Source of the DNA: Rhodocyclaceae bacterium
GTDB taxonomy: Bacteria; Pseudomonadota; Gammaproteobacteria; Burkholderiales; Rhodocyclaceae
Length of the DNA stretch: 64,000 nt
Assembly: GCA_008080565.1 (NCBI GenBank)
Contig: VIKE01000008.1
Coordinates: 115,709 to 179,708 of the forward strand
Reading direction: 5' to 3'
This document shows positions 9,356 through 18,908 of this stretch, in pieces; position 1 is the stretch's first letter, and every line of letters starts with the position of its first letter. The position numbers and the translations under genes are program-made. Under the pieces are notes generated by a model. The model made no database searches. It had not been told where the DNA came from and saw nothing but the letters and a program-made list of their open reading frames with translations.

Positions 9356-9631
9356 TCAGACCGGCGCCCCCTGCTGCGCGATCCAGCGGCGGATATCTTC
9401 GGCGCGCCAGACGGTCACTCGCTGCGAGAGCTTGACGGGGTCCGGAAAAGTACGCGCCTGGATGCGCCGCCAGAGGGTCGATTTGGAAATGGGGACGAAA
9501 GCCAGCACTTGGGGCTGACGCAGGAACCCGGTCTCGGGAAGCGTCAGGCGCGCAGTCGGCATGACTGGCGTAGTAGAAAGAGGGTTGGAGGTCGCCGCCG
9601 TAGCGGAGACCCTGGAACGGATTTTTGGCAT
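9356..9631 (-). CDS. AlpA-family transcriptional regulator
   Basis: FLRQPQVLAFVPISKSTLWRRIQARTFPDPVKLSQRVTVWRAEDIRRWIAQQ. Confidence 0.85.
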   Translation of the reverse strand: MPKIRSRVSATAATSNPLSTTPVMPTARLTLPETGFLRQPQVLAFVPISKSTLWRRIQARTFPDPVKLSQRVTVWRAEDIRRWIAQQGAPV

Positions 9632-9691
9632 GATCGAACCTCGTTGCAGCTGACGCTGTTAAAGGATATGACCTGCTCTGTAGAGGCCGCG

Positions 9692-10181
9692 CTAGGTCAG
9701 GATGGCGCGAGCCGATAGGGAACGCTGAACTCGACGGCATGCTGCGGGCGCCCCGGTCGCACAGCATGGAAGGATGAGCAAAAAATTGAATTCCACCCAA
9801 TGACGCCCAAGGGCGTCCGGCTCTGGAAAAATCAGTCGATCCACCACTGCGCCGCGCAGCACACGCGACAGCGGTTCGTCGGACAACAGGCAGGTATCGA
9901 CTGCAACGCCGCCACGAAAGCGGTAAAGGTGCGCATCGCGCCGGGTCAGGCTGACGTGGAACCTGGCTACACGATATGGGTGGCCGTGGGCCGACGCAAG
10001 AAGTTCCGGAAGCTGCCCGCTTAAAGAGGCCGCGCCGGCCAGCGATTGAAGATGGCACAGGTAGAGAATCCATTCCGGCCCGCCGAGATCAAGGTTGCGG
10101 TCCGAAAACCCGATCGCGGATAAAACTGCCCACGATCAGGCTTGCCTTGGCGAAAAGGGCCATGATTTGTGCTGGCGGCAT
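9692..10181 (-). pseudogene. Frameshifted hypothetical ICE gene
   Basis: Frame 1 from the ATG at 10181: MPPAQIMALFAKASLIVGSFIRDRVFGPQP*(10089-10091). Continues in another frame: DLGGPEWILYLCHLQSLAGAASLSGQLPELLASAHGHPYRVARFHVSLTRRDAHLYRFRGGVAVDTCLLSDEPLSRVLRGAVVDRLIFPEPD. Confidence 0.5.
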
Positions 10182-10598
10182 CTCACAGAACCTCTTGAAG
10201 TGTTTCAGGAAGATTCTGGGGAGGTGCTTGAAAGGCTTCCCGAACGCCATTGAAGGATCCGTTTCCTCCTGTCAGCAGAAATATTTGCTACTTCGAGCGT
10301 TTACCCAAGTGTTCACAACAGTTCTGTACTACCGACATAACGAATGCCCGATCATCGGCTCCAAGGTCGGAAATCCATGCGCCAAAGGTCGCTGTTTCAC
10401 TGACCTCGGCAGGTCCTTCTTTCGACAACAGGTCGCCAGCAGAACAGCACCGCCATCATGTTGTCCTCTTAATCGACAAGAATGACGGTCTCCGAAGCAT
10501 CAAAACAGGGTGTCTTATGTCGTTATTTGCACCTACATAGTTGTTGATTCCATCTCAGGAGAAACGGCAAAGGGAACCACGAGTAGCAAACATCGGTG

Positions 10599-11360
10599 CT
10601 AGTCGCCAACCGAAGGCGGGGCGCTTTCCAAGGCTTCGGATAATCGTGAGTCGGAGTTCATCTCTACCGGTTCTACCTCCCCCTCGCCTTCCACCCTGGG
10701 TTCGTCCGCACCCTCTACCACGACGGCCTCTTGCCGGCCATCCGCGCTTCGGCCTCCGCCATCGCGCGCGCCCATGGCGTTCATTCGCCGCCGCAGCCCC
10801 ATGGCAAAATTACGCGCGCCATTGGCGATGTCGCGCACTTGCCGTTTGAGGCTCGCCCGCTGGATATCCACTGCCTGGGTGGTGATCACTTCGTGGATTT
10901 CCAGGGTCTGCAACAATGGCATCAACTGATCGAGTTTGCCCAGCACCTCGAGAAAGCGGCGGCCGCTGGATGACAGCACATGAACTTCGACATCCAGCGG
11001 CACCGTGTCGTAGGTCGCCGTGCTGGTGATGGCGTGGGCTTTGAAGAGCACTTCTGCACCATCAATGGCCTTGTTCAAGTTCTCGCTTACCATGTCCATC
11101 TGGGTGCGGATGGTGTCCTCGATCTTGGCCACGTCCTCATGGTCCAGCCGGGTACGAGCAATAACCGAGATGAAGTGCGTGTTGAGTTGCAGGGTATTGA
11201 ACAGCCGCGCGAAGAAACGCTTGCCCTCGGCGCTAGTGAAGCGCGTAGGCATTTTCAGGCTGGCAGCTTCAACCCGCCGAAAATCAGCCTTGGCCTCCTT
11301 GGCGAGAATGCGGGCGTTGACGCCACCCTCATCTATCTTGACGATCTGGATCTCCGACAT
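10599..11360 (-). CDS. DUF1845/AcaB-like ICE protein
   Basis: Complete 253-aa ORF: TRFTSAEGKRFFARLFNTLQLNTHFISVIARTRLDHEDVAKIE. Confidence 0.55.
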   Translation of the reverse strand: MSEIQIVKIDEGGVNARILAKEAKADFRRVEAASLKMPTRFTSAEGKRFFARLFNTLQLNTHFISVIARTRLDHEDVAKIEDTIRTQMDMVSENLNKAIDGAEVLFKAHAITSTATYDTVPLDVEVHVLSSSGRRFLEVLGKLDQLMPLLQTLEIHEVITTQAVDIQRASLKRQVRDIANGARNFAMGLRRRMNAMGARDGGGRSADGRQEAVVVEGADEPRVEGEGEVEPVEMNSDSRLSEALESAPPSVGD

Positions 11361-11905
11361 GCCGTGCTCCTCGAAATACCGGGTTCGCAGCGATCTTCCG
11401 CAGAGGGCAGTTCATTCGCCACCGGAAATGGCCGACGCTTGAGGGGCCTTTCGGCATCGGGGCCGATTTGAGTGGATTTTTGGATTGACCAGGCCAATTC
11501 CGGCCACTACCTTTACGTCATGCAGTAGCTGGCCCTGCATTCAAACAAGGCAAGCCTTGGAGTTATCCGTTTGTCGCACACCGCTGAGTTTTGCCGGTGC
11601 GGCAAATGTCAGTCCTGCCGGTAGCGATTCCGCTGCCGATCACACCTGTGTCATTGAGGCAAGTTTTCGAGGCAATGGCGCGGCATTTCTGTTCCCGTTT
11701 CCCGGACGCCCTTCCCCCGAAAGCCTTCCTCGATCGGTCGCTGGCATACCGATCACGGCGGTTCGCACCGCCCGTTCAAGCCAGCCCTGGAGTTTTTTCT
11801 TCCCTTAACACCGTTCCGCCCCTGGCGGTTCGACAATTTCTCACCCCACGGGGGCATCTGCCCCTGCCGTGGTGCGCGCTGCCTCCATTTTTCCTGGAGC
11901 CAACG

Positions 11906-12484
11906 ATGCTGAATCAGAGCGTATCCCCCAAAGTTTCCCATCCCACGCCCGTGGGCCCCGTCTTCCCGCCCATCTTTCCCTCTTGGGCAGCCACCTCGCG
12001 TCACCGCCCGGCAGCGATTCCCGATCACGCCGCACTTGAGCAGATGCTCGACGACGCCGAGGCACCGGTCGAATGGAGCGAGGAAGACATCGTCTTCCTG
12101 CACTGGCGCCTGCTTGCGGAAGTCAGCCACCTGGCCGACCCCGCGACGCCCCTCGAAGAGAAGTTCGACACCTTGCGCTGGGTGTTCAGCGAGCGAGAAA
12201 AGGACGGTCTGCCGTTCTCTTTTGTCAGTTGCCTGCGCGTGGTCGGCTGCAGCCCGCTGTCGCCCATCGCCTATTGCGGATTGGTCGACGCCGAAGAAAT
12301 CCGCGACCACATTCGCCACAGCCTCAAAGCCTGGTTCAACGCCTCGCTTGAGCGTTATCCAGACTGGGTGCGCGACGCCGTCGTCCACAACCCCGCCTGG
12401 ATCGAAGCACGACTCGCCAAGAACCCCCAGTGGATCAACGAGCAGATCAAGCGGATGTCCGTGCAAGGCGACCTGTTCGCCTAA
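11906..12484 (+). CDS. hypothetical ICE protein
   Basis: ATG at 11906 after an RBS-like tcctggagcc; ordered Trp/Asp-rich C-terminal protein sequence. Confidence 0.6.
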   Translation: MLNQSVSPKVSHPTPVGPVFPPIFPSWAATSRHRPAAIPDHAALEQMLDDAEAPVEWSEEDIVFLHWRLLAEVSHLADPATPLEEKFDTLRWVFSEREKDGLPFSFVSCLRVVGCSPLSPIAYCGLVDAEEIRDHIRHSLKAWFNASLERYPDWVRDAVVHNPAWIEARLAKNPQWINEQIKRMSVQGDLFA

Positions 12485-12546
12485 TCCCGCCCAACTTTTT
12501 GGGCTTGCTGCCAACGCGCAAGCCCACCCTATTTGAAGGAGTCGTC

Positions 12547-12801
12547 ATGAGCACTTTCAAAGATGTCCTCTGCCTACTGGCGATCTTCATCCTCTACGGC
12601 ATCGCCGGACGTCTGGATTATGAAGACGCGGTTGGGCTGGAACAGATTCGCCAGGAACGGCTGCCTGCCGCTTGCCTGACAGATCCGCCGGCGGGCCACG
12701 AGGCACAGGCGCGGATCAACGAACAACGCGTTGATCTACCAGGCAAGGACATGGACCAACTGCCCGCCAATGGCCTGCCCTGCCCCCCGTCCGAGCTTTA
12801 A
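12547..12801 (+). CDS. small hypothetical protein with N-terminal TM helix
   Basis: MSTFKDVLCLLAIFILYGIAGRLDYEDA; aaggagtcgtc upstream. Confidence 0.5.
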   Translation: MSTFKDVLCLLAIFILYGIAGRLDYEDAVGLEQIRQERLPAACLTDPPAGHEAQARINEQRVDLPGKDMDQLPANGLPCPPSEL

Positions 12802-12811
12802 GGAGAGCGCC

Positions 12812-13129
12812 ATGTATGCCACAACGTATCTCGCCGGACGCGCGGCGCCCCTGCTGACCGTCCAGGCCCCCGAAGACATCGAGTTCCTCGTCAAGGAAAG
12901 CGAAGTCCTCACCGGCCGATCCGGTCGTATTTTTGTCATCGCCAGTGCCGACTGGCTGACTTACCGGGTGCACTGGCACCCAATCGGTCTGAAGGTCGAG
13001 CGTCTCGACGCGACCGGCCAGATCCTGAGCACTAGCTACCTGCTGCCCAAAGAATTCCGCCGGCACAGCCTGATGGAAGCCCTGACAGCCGGCCAACTGT
13101 TTACCCCGCCCGTCCGCCGTCTCGGCTGA
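12812..13129 (+). CDS. hypothetical ICE protein
   Basis: aaggagagcgcc RBS, MYATTYLAGRAAPLLTVQAPEDIEFLVKESEVLTG. Confidence 0.55.
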   Translation: MYATTYLAGRAAPLLTVQAPEDIEFLVKESEVLTGRSGRIFVIASADWLTYRVHWHPIGLKVERLDATGQILSTSYLLPKEFRRHSLMEALTAGQLFTPPVRRLG

Positions 13130-13199
13130 CGGGTCTTCTTCCCCCCTTGGCGGGCTAGTCCCGTCGGGACTGGTGCCGCCTGCATTCATGGAGCACATC

Positions 13200-14813
13200 A
13201 TGCAGATACAGGTTCGAATCAACGAGGAAGGCGCCTTGCGCAACCAGCGCTATGCCTTCACCGACCGCTTCACACTCGTCTCCGAGTTGTTGCAAAACGC
13301 CCGCCGTGCTGGGGCGACGCACATCGAAGTCGACTACGACGCCGGCACACAGATCCTGGTGGTCCAGGATGATGGCGGCGGTCTCGACGACTTCCAGAAA
13401 CTTCTGAGTTTCCACGAGTCGGGCTGGGATGATGCCACCAGTGCCGAGGAGCGCCCTTTCGGGGTCGGCTTCTCAAAGTGCCTCTATGCCGCGACGCGCT
13501 GCATCGTCGCCTCCCGCCATCAACGAGTCGATATGGACACCGCGGCGGCACTGGCCAAGGCGGCCATCGATGTCGAGCCCATAACCGAGGCGGTGACCGG
13601 CACCCGGATAGAACTGCACGGGGTCGATCTGCCCGACCTAGGCAATCGCATCGAGACCTTGTGCCTGGGTTTTCCGGTGGAGGTGCTGTTCAACGGTAAG
13701 CCGCTGACGCGCTGCTTTGCCGTCGCGAACCTGGCAACGATGGCGAGCCCGATGGGTACGGTTCATCTGACCGGGACGCGGGACGGCAAGTTCAGTTACA
13801 ACGCCCTGGTCTTTCTGCAAGGCTTCTGCGTCATGAAACCAAACTACGGCTCGTTCGACGAGGCCAATGTCGTACACCTGGATTCGCGCCAATTCATGGC
13901 GCGCCTGCCGGATCGCGACAAGTTGATCGACGAAGACGTCCAGAAAAAACGCATTGACGCGGAGTTGGCCGCCTGCTGGCGGCTGACGCTGGAAGTTGCC
14001 AAGGCCCAGCTTTCACCAGAGCGCTTCGTCGCAATCTACTACGCAGCAATGCGCGCCTGGGGACAGTTGGATCTGCTCAACGACCTCGATGTACTGCCGG
14101 TCGAGTTATTCGATGAAATCGTCGACTATCCGATCCAGGATGACGACCGCAGCTATGTCCGGCAAGTCGCCACGGCACCCACCCGGCAAACTGTCGAGAG
14201 CGGCGCGGTGACTCTGGTTTCCCTCGACTGGTTGGGCGACGACAACGCGGCACGCTGGATGCTGGCCCGGGCCAAAGGCTATCTAATCTTCGACTGGATA
14301 GGCCTGAGTTCCAATCACTGGGCATGGCGCCACGTGCGTTTCCTGGATCAGGAAACGGTTCAGGTCGAAGCGGTCTCCGAACAAATCCGCGTCCAGTTGG
14401 AAGGACGCTGGGTATGGCCCACCGTAATCCTATGCGACTCAGTGATCCTGCGAAGTACCAAGGATGTCGCCGAAATCACCGACGCGGGGGTCTGCCACGG
14501 AGACGTGCTGTACATCCCGGCCGGCGAGACCTCCGGTGAATCGGTGCGACAGGCCTCGTCCTTCATCGACGAGAACGATCAGTTCCTCGCCGCTGACCTG
14601 GACGCCGACCGCGATGCACTGACCGATTTGATCCGTCGCCTGCGTTCGGTCGATCCGGTGCAGACATTGGACTCGCTGTTGCAGGAGTTGCGGCTGGGCC
14701 GCTATCCCCTGCTCCATGGCAAGGCTTTCCAGGTCACCGTCGGCGTAGGCATAGCCCCCAGCTATTCGGTAGCCCTGCTCACCGAAGAAGGAGCATGCCA
14801 TGCAGAATCGTGA
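13200..14813 (+). CDS. GHKL (HSP90/MutL-like) ATP-binding protein
   Basis: LVSELLQNARRAGATHIEVDYDAGTQILVVQDDGGGLDDFQKLL...FGVGFSKCLYAATR (N and G1 boxes). Confidence 0.8.
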   Translation: MQIQVRINEEGALRNQRYAFTDRFTLVSELLQNARRAGATHIEVDYDAGTQILVVQDDGGGLDDFQKLLSFHESGWDDATSAEERPFGVGFSKCLYAATRCIVASRHQRVDMDTAAALAKAAIDVEPITEAVTGTRIELHGVDLPDLGNRIETLCLGFPVEVLFNGKPLTRCFAVANLATMASPMGTVHLTGTRDGKFSYNALVFLQGFCVMKPNYGSFDEANVVHLDSRQFMARLPDRDKLIDEDVQKKRIDAELAACWRLTLEVAKAQLSPERFVAIYYAAMRAWGQLDLLNDLDVLPVELFDEIVDYPIQDDDRSYVRQVATAPTRQTVESGAVTLVSLDWLGDDNAARWMLARAKGYLIFDWIGLSSNHWAWRHVRFLDQETVQVEAVSEQIRVQLEGRWVWPTVILCDSVILRSTKDVAEITDAGVCHGDVLYIPAGETSGESVRQASSFIDENDQFLAADLDADRDALTDLIRRLRSVDPVQTLDSLLQELRLGRYPLLHGKAFQVTVGVGIAPSYSVALLTEEGACHAES

Positions 14814-15810
14814 GTACGAAGCCCGTATCGAAGCGGTCAAGCAGCGTGCCCATGGCCGATGGACGGAGATACTGGCGAGCCTGGGGATCGATGAACGCAT
14901 CCTCAAGCGGCGCAATCTCCCTTGCCCCTTGTGCGGCGGCACGGATCGCTTCCAGTACACCGACAAGTTCGGCGAAGGGAACTATCACTGCCGCAGTTGC
15001 GGCCCGGGCGGCGGCTTCAAGTTGCTGCAGGCGCTCCAGGGCATTGATTTCAACACGGCATTGCGTGATGTCGAGCGTTGCCTGGGGATGATGCCGGTGA
15101 CGGCCCCCGTAAAGGTCAACGAGCCTTCGGCTGAGCGCATGCAGAAACTGGCCCAGCGTATCTGGCACGAGGCCAAACCGGTGACGGTTGGCGATGAAGT
15201 CGATCGCTACCTGACCAGTCGTGGCGTGGCGCTGCCGGTCTATCCGAAGGTGCTGCGTTTCCATCCGGCGCTGGGCTACTACCAGAAGGATGCCGACGGC
15301 AAATCGCACAAGGTCGCCGAGTATCCAGTCATGCTGGCCTGCATCCAGGGCGAGGATGGCCATGCAGTCACCTTGCACCGAACCTACCTCCAGGACGGCG
15401 CCAAACTGGCCGTACCAGATGCGAAGAAGGTGCTGTCTTCCGGCATCAACGGGGCCGCGGTTCGTCTCTTCGAGGCGACCGAGGACCTGGGGATCAGCGA
15501 AGGCATCGAGAAGAGCATCGCACTGTATCTGGCGACGGGACGGCCGTTCTGGGCCGGCTTGAACGCAGGCAATCTGGAGAAGCTGTGGATTCCCGACTCG
15601 GTTCGCCGGGTCTGGATCTACGCCGACAACGATGCCGACGGCGACTTCGCCGGCCAGGCCGGTGCCTTCGTACTGGCCCGGCGCCTGAAGCACGAAACGC
15701 ATCGCACAGGCAACCGTGACGTGCAGGTGTTTGTGCCCAAGGACGCTGGCGTGGACTGGAGCGATCTGTGGCTACGCCGCGTGCAGGCCTTGTCTGCACG
15801 GGCAGCTTGA
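14800..15810 (+). CDS. zinc-ribbon/Toprim DNA primase
   Basis: CPLCGGTDRFQYTDKFGEGNYHCRSCGPGGGFKLLQ zinc ribbon; ISEGIEKSIAL and VWIYADNDADGDFAGQ Toprim motifs. Confidence 0.88.
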   Translation: MQNREYEARIEAVKQRAHGRWTEILASLGIDERILKRRNLPCPLCGGTDRFQYTDKFGEGNYHCRSCGPGGGFKLLQALQGIDFNTALRDVERCLGMMPVTAPVKVNEPSAERMQKLAQRIWHEAKPVTVGDEVDRYLTSRGVALPVYPKVLRFHPALGYYQKDADGKSHKVAEYPVMLACIQGEDGHAVTLHRTYLQDGAKLAVPDAKKVLSSGINGAAVRLFEATEDLGISEGIEKSIALYLATGRPFWAGLNAGNLEKLWIPDSVRRVWIYADNDADGDFAGQAGAFVLARRLKHETHRTGNRDVQVFVPKDAGVDWSDLWLRRVQALSARAA

Positions 15811-15819
15811 GCAACCAGG

Positions 15820-15856
15820 GGGTGCGCCGCAGCAAGGCGCGCGCACCCGCCTTTTT
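15820..15856 (+). terminator. Rho-independent terminator candidate after primase
   Basis: GGGTGCGC-cgcagcaaggcgc-GCGCACCC followed by gccTTTTT. Confidence 0.6.
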
Positions 15857-16091
15857 AGTGGCGCTGCAGTGACATGCGGTGCCACTGAAAAGGTCATTTG
15901 CCCGACTGGTAGTTGTCACACCAGGCGATACCCCACGGTATCGCGAAGACAGCCCTGGAGTTCCGGTGCGATTCACCTCGCGCCCTATCTGGACCGGCAT
16001 TCGCCGGTCCGTCATCGACCCTGGCGGGGATGCGCATCCCCACCCGTGGGCAATGCCGTCTCCGCTTTTCTTTTCCGACAAGGAGATTGCT

Positions 16092-17134
16092 ATGAAAAAC
16101 GGACGTTCTCTGAGCGCCAACTACTTTCGAAGAAGGACTTGATCGTGCCCTCGGCACTGGTCCGCCATGCCACCGACGAGCAGGGCGAAACCCGCCTGAT
16201 CATTGAGGAAGGCAGCAACCCGGTACAGTATGGCGTCACGCCCCTGGCGCGGCGCCAGTTGGCGGACAAGCTGAAGATTCCGTATGCCTATTTCGAGCGC
16301 ATGCGTGAAGAGCTGCCCACCTTGCTCGATCGCAATGTAAACACCTGGCTGCAAAATGAGGAAGAGCGGCGCATGCTGCGTACCCTGGATGGTCAGGTAC
16401 GTGCGGTGTTGTCGGATCGCTACCGCCGCCTGGACAACTTCGACCTGGCCGAGAGCGTGCTGCCCATCCTGCAGCAGTTGCCTGAGGTCCGTTTCGAATC
16501 GGTCGAACTGACTGAGACCAAGATGTATCTGAAGTGCATCACGCCGCGCCTGAAATATGAGATGGCACCCGGTGATGTTGTGCAGGCCGGTGTCGTGATC
16601 TCGAACTCGGAGGTCGGCCAGGGCACGCTGTCAGTGCAGCCACTGCTCTTCCGGCTGGTGTGCAGCAATGGCCTGATCGTGCCTGATCGCTCATTGCGCA
16701 AGACGCACGTCGGTCGCGCGCTCGGTGGCGAAGATGAACGCATCCAGGTGTACCAGGACGACACCCTGCGCGCCGACGACAAGGCCTTTTTCCTGAAAGT
16801 ACGCGACGTAGTGCAGGCGGCCGTATCGGAAGCCACCTTCCGCCAGACGGCGCAGAAGTTGCAGAAGACGCTCAATATTCCGCTGGTGGGCGATCCGGTG
16901 AAGACGATTGAGGTGCTGGCCCAGCGCTACCTGCTGAACGAAGGCGAACGGGCCGGCGTACTGCGCCATCTGATCGCCGAGGGGGAGTTGTCGGGCTACG
17001 GTCTGGTCAATGCGGTAACGCACTACAGCCAGGAGGTCGAGGACTACGACCGCGCGACGGAATTCGAAGCCTTGGGCGGTCGGCTGATCGACTTGTCGGC
17101 CCACGAGTGGAAAGGACTGGCCGAAGCGGCCTGA
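16092..17134 (+). pseudogene. DUF932 protein with apparent -1 nt frameshift near codon 9-10
   Basis: atgaaaaacggacgttctctgagcgcc (MKNGRSLSA) is in frame 3; caactactttcgaagaaggacttgatc (QLLSKKDLIVPSALVRH...) continues in frame 2 to 17134. Confidence 0.72.
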
Positions 17135-17145
17135 TCCAGAAGCCT

Positions 17146-17188
17146 GTTGAAAGCCGGCCAGGACATTTGTCCTGGTTCGGCATTCAAC
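17146..17188 (+). terminator. Inverted repeat after DUF932 gene
   Basis: gttgaaagccggccaggac-attt-gtcctggttcggcattcaac; no strong U-tract. Confidence 0.4.
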
Positions 17189-17540
17189 TACTCAAAAGCA
17201 CCTTGATAACCCTGATTTTTCTGCAAATCGATTTCCGTGATTGACGAGCACACAAAATGTAGCAAGGCAGCAGGCCCCGCAATAGGGAAACAAATTGGAA
17301 AATTCGGCCACCGGCAGCAGCGGGCCCATAACCGCCTGATGTCAAATAAAAACCTTCCGGCGGTTTAGTGATTAGATAGCTGCCGCTCAGCGGCATCAAC
17401 TGTCGCCCGTTAATCCGCGATAGCAATGGGTGGAGATTACTATCGAAAAGGAATCAAACATATCCAAGGCTTTCACTGTGAACTTATTTTGACTCTCTCA
17501 AACTAGGCAACAAGGGATTTCCTGTAGAATAACATGCAAT

Positions 17541-17730
17541 TTAGGTGCCTTGCCTCACGTCTGTGGGGCGGGTGAAACGGGAAGCCGGTGACGTTCGAGC
17601 CAACAACTCAACCATTCCGGCGCAGCCCCCGCTGCTGTAAGCCTGACGAATTTGCCCTACGCCACTGTGTCCGCACGGGAAGGTTGGCAAACGAGGATGA
17701 AGGCGAGCCAGAAGACCGGCCTAAATCAAA
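17541..17730 (+). promoter_or_regulatory. Cobalamin riboswitch upstream of cbiM
   Basis: GGTGCC...GGGTGAAACGGGAAGCCGGTG...GCAGCCCCCGCTGCTGTAAGC...GCCACTG...CGGGAAGG...GAGCCAGAAGACCGGCC. Confidence 0.93.
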
Positions 17731-17871
17731 TGATGTGCCATTCCCCGGGGTGACGGGAGCGGTTCTGTTGATTTGCGCCTGTCTTTTCCGTTTCCGGCCG
17801 TCTCTTCCGATCTGCATTTTTCATAGCCCCAGCCTGGCACTTTTGGCCACTTCTCGCTGTGGGAGAGAACA

Positions 17872-18549
17872 ATGCACATTATGGAAGGCTTCCTGCCGCT
17901 CCAACACGCCGTCGGCTGGACAGTGGCGTCAGCCCCTTTTGTCGCCTGGGGCCTGCATGCCATCAAAAAACGCATCCACGAACAGCCAGAACAGCGCATG
18001 CTGCTTGGCGTTGCTGCCGCTTTCTCCTTCGTGCTGTCGGCCCTCAAGCTGCCCTCGGTCACCGGCAGTTGCTCGCACCCGACCGGCACCGGCCTCGGCG
18101 CCCTGCTCTTCGGGCCGGCCGCCATGGCGCCGATTGGCGCCGTCGTCCTGCTCTTTCAGGCCCTGCTGCTGGCCCACGGCGGGCTGACCACGCTCGGCGC
18201 CAACCTGTTTTCGATGGCCATCGTCGGCCCCTTTGTCGCGGCCGGCATTTTCCGCCTCGCCCGTGGCCTCAAGCTACCCTTTGCGCTCAGTGTATTTCTC
18301 GCCGCCAGCCTGGCTGACTTGATGACTTACGTAACGACCTCGGCGCAGCTGGCCTGGGCCTTTCCTGATCCGCTCGGCGGTTTTACGGCTTCGTTTGCCA
18401 AGTTCGCGAGCATTTTTGCGATCACCCAGATTCCCCTGGCAATCAGCGAAGGCCTGCTCACCGTGGTTATTTTCAACGCCCTCGCCCGCTTTAACCCGCA
18501 GGAGTTGCGCGACATGAAGCTGCTGCCGACCAACGAGGCACGGGCATGA
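17872..18549 (+). CDS. cbiM: Energy-coupling factor cobalt transporter CbiM
   Basis: [10 protein letters not shown]-terminus, [26 protein letters not shown]. Confidence 0.96.
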   Translation: MHIMEGFLPLQHAVGWTVASAPFVAWGLHAIKKRIHEQPEQRMLLGVAAAFSFVLSALKLPSVTGSCSHPTGTGLGALLFGPAAMAPIGAVVLLFQALLLAHGGLTTLGANLFSMAIVGPFVAAGIFRLARGLKLPFALSVFLAASLADLMTYVTTSAQLAWAFPDPLGGFTASFAKFASIFAITQIPLAISEGLLTVVIFNALARFNPQELRDMKLLPTNEARA

Positions 18550-18908
18550 AACGCCACCAGAATTTACTGCTCCTGATCGCCGTCGTGCTGCTTGCTGCCT
18601 TGCCGCTGTGGCTGGTGCAGAAGCCCGCAGCGGATGCTGACGGCAAGGCGGCCGAGATTTTTGCCGGAGCCGACAACAAGGCCAAAGACCTGATCGGCGT
18701 CATCGCGCCGGACTACCGGCCGTGGTTCGAACCCATCCTCGAACCGGCCAGCGGCGAGATTTCTTCGCTGCTCTTTGCCTTGCAGGCCGCGCTGGGGGCC
18801 GGCTTCATCGGCTATTACCTCGGCGCTTCGGTGACCCGCGAAAAAATGCGGCGCGAGATGGCCGAACAAATGGCCAAACCACAGGAAAAGCAAACCCTTG
18901 CTGATTGA
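18546..18908 (+). CDS. cbiN: Cobalt transport protein CbiN
   Basis: Position after cbiM; N- and C-terminal [40 protein letters not shown]. Confidence 0.92.
   Translation: MKRHQNLLLLIAVVLLAALPLWLVQKPAADADGKAAEIFAGADNKAKDLIGVIAPDYRPWFEPILEPASGEISSLLFALQAALGAGFIGYYLGASVTREKMRREMAEQMAKPQEKQTLAD

Noticed and set aside
9057-10073. 338-aa minus-strand ORF
   Set aside because: Crosses AlpA in another frame and has low-complexity Arg/Ser/Pro composition; only a possible 94-aa C-terminal piece (from 9341) could be real, which I cannot support.
9976-10485. 169-aa plus-strand ORF
   Set aside because: No recognisable motif; opposite the frameshifted minus-strand gene at 9692-10181 for part of its length.
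11753-12514. 253-aa minus-strand ORF
   Set aside because: Antisense to the better-supported CDS 11906-12484; typical high-GC shadow ORF.
14779-15702. 307-aa minus-strand ORF
   Set aside because: Antisense to the zinc-ribbon/Toprim primase.
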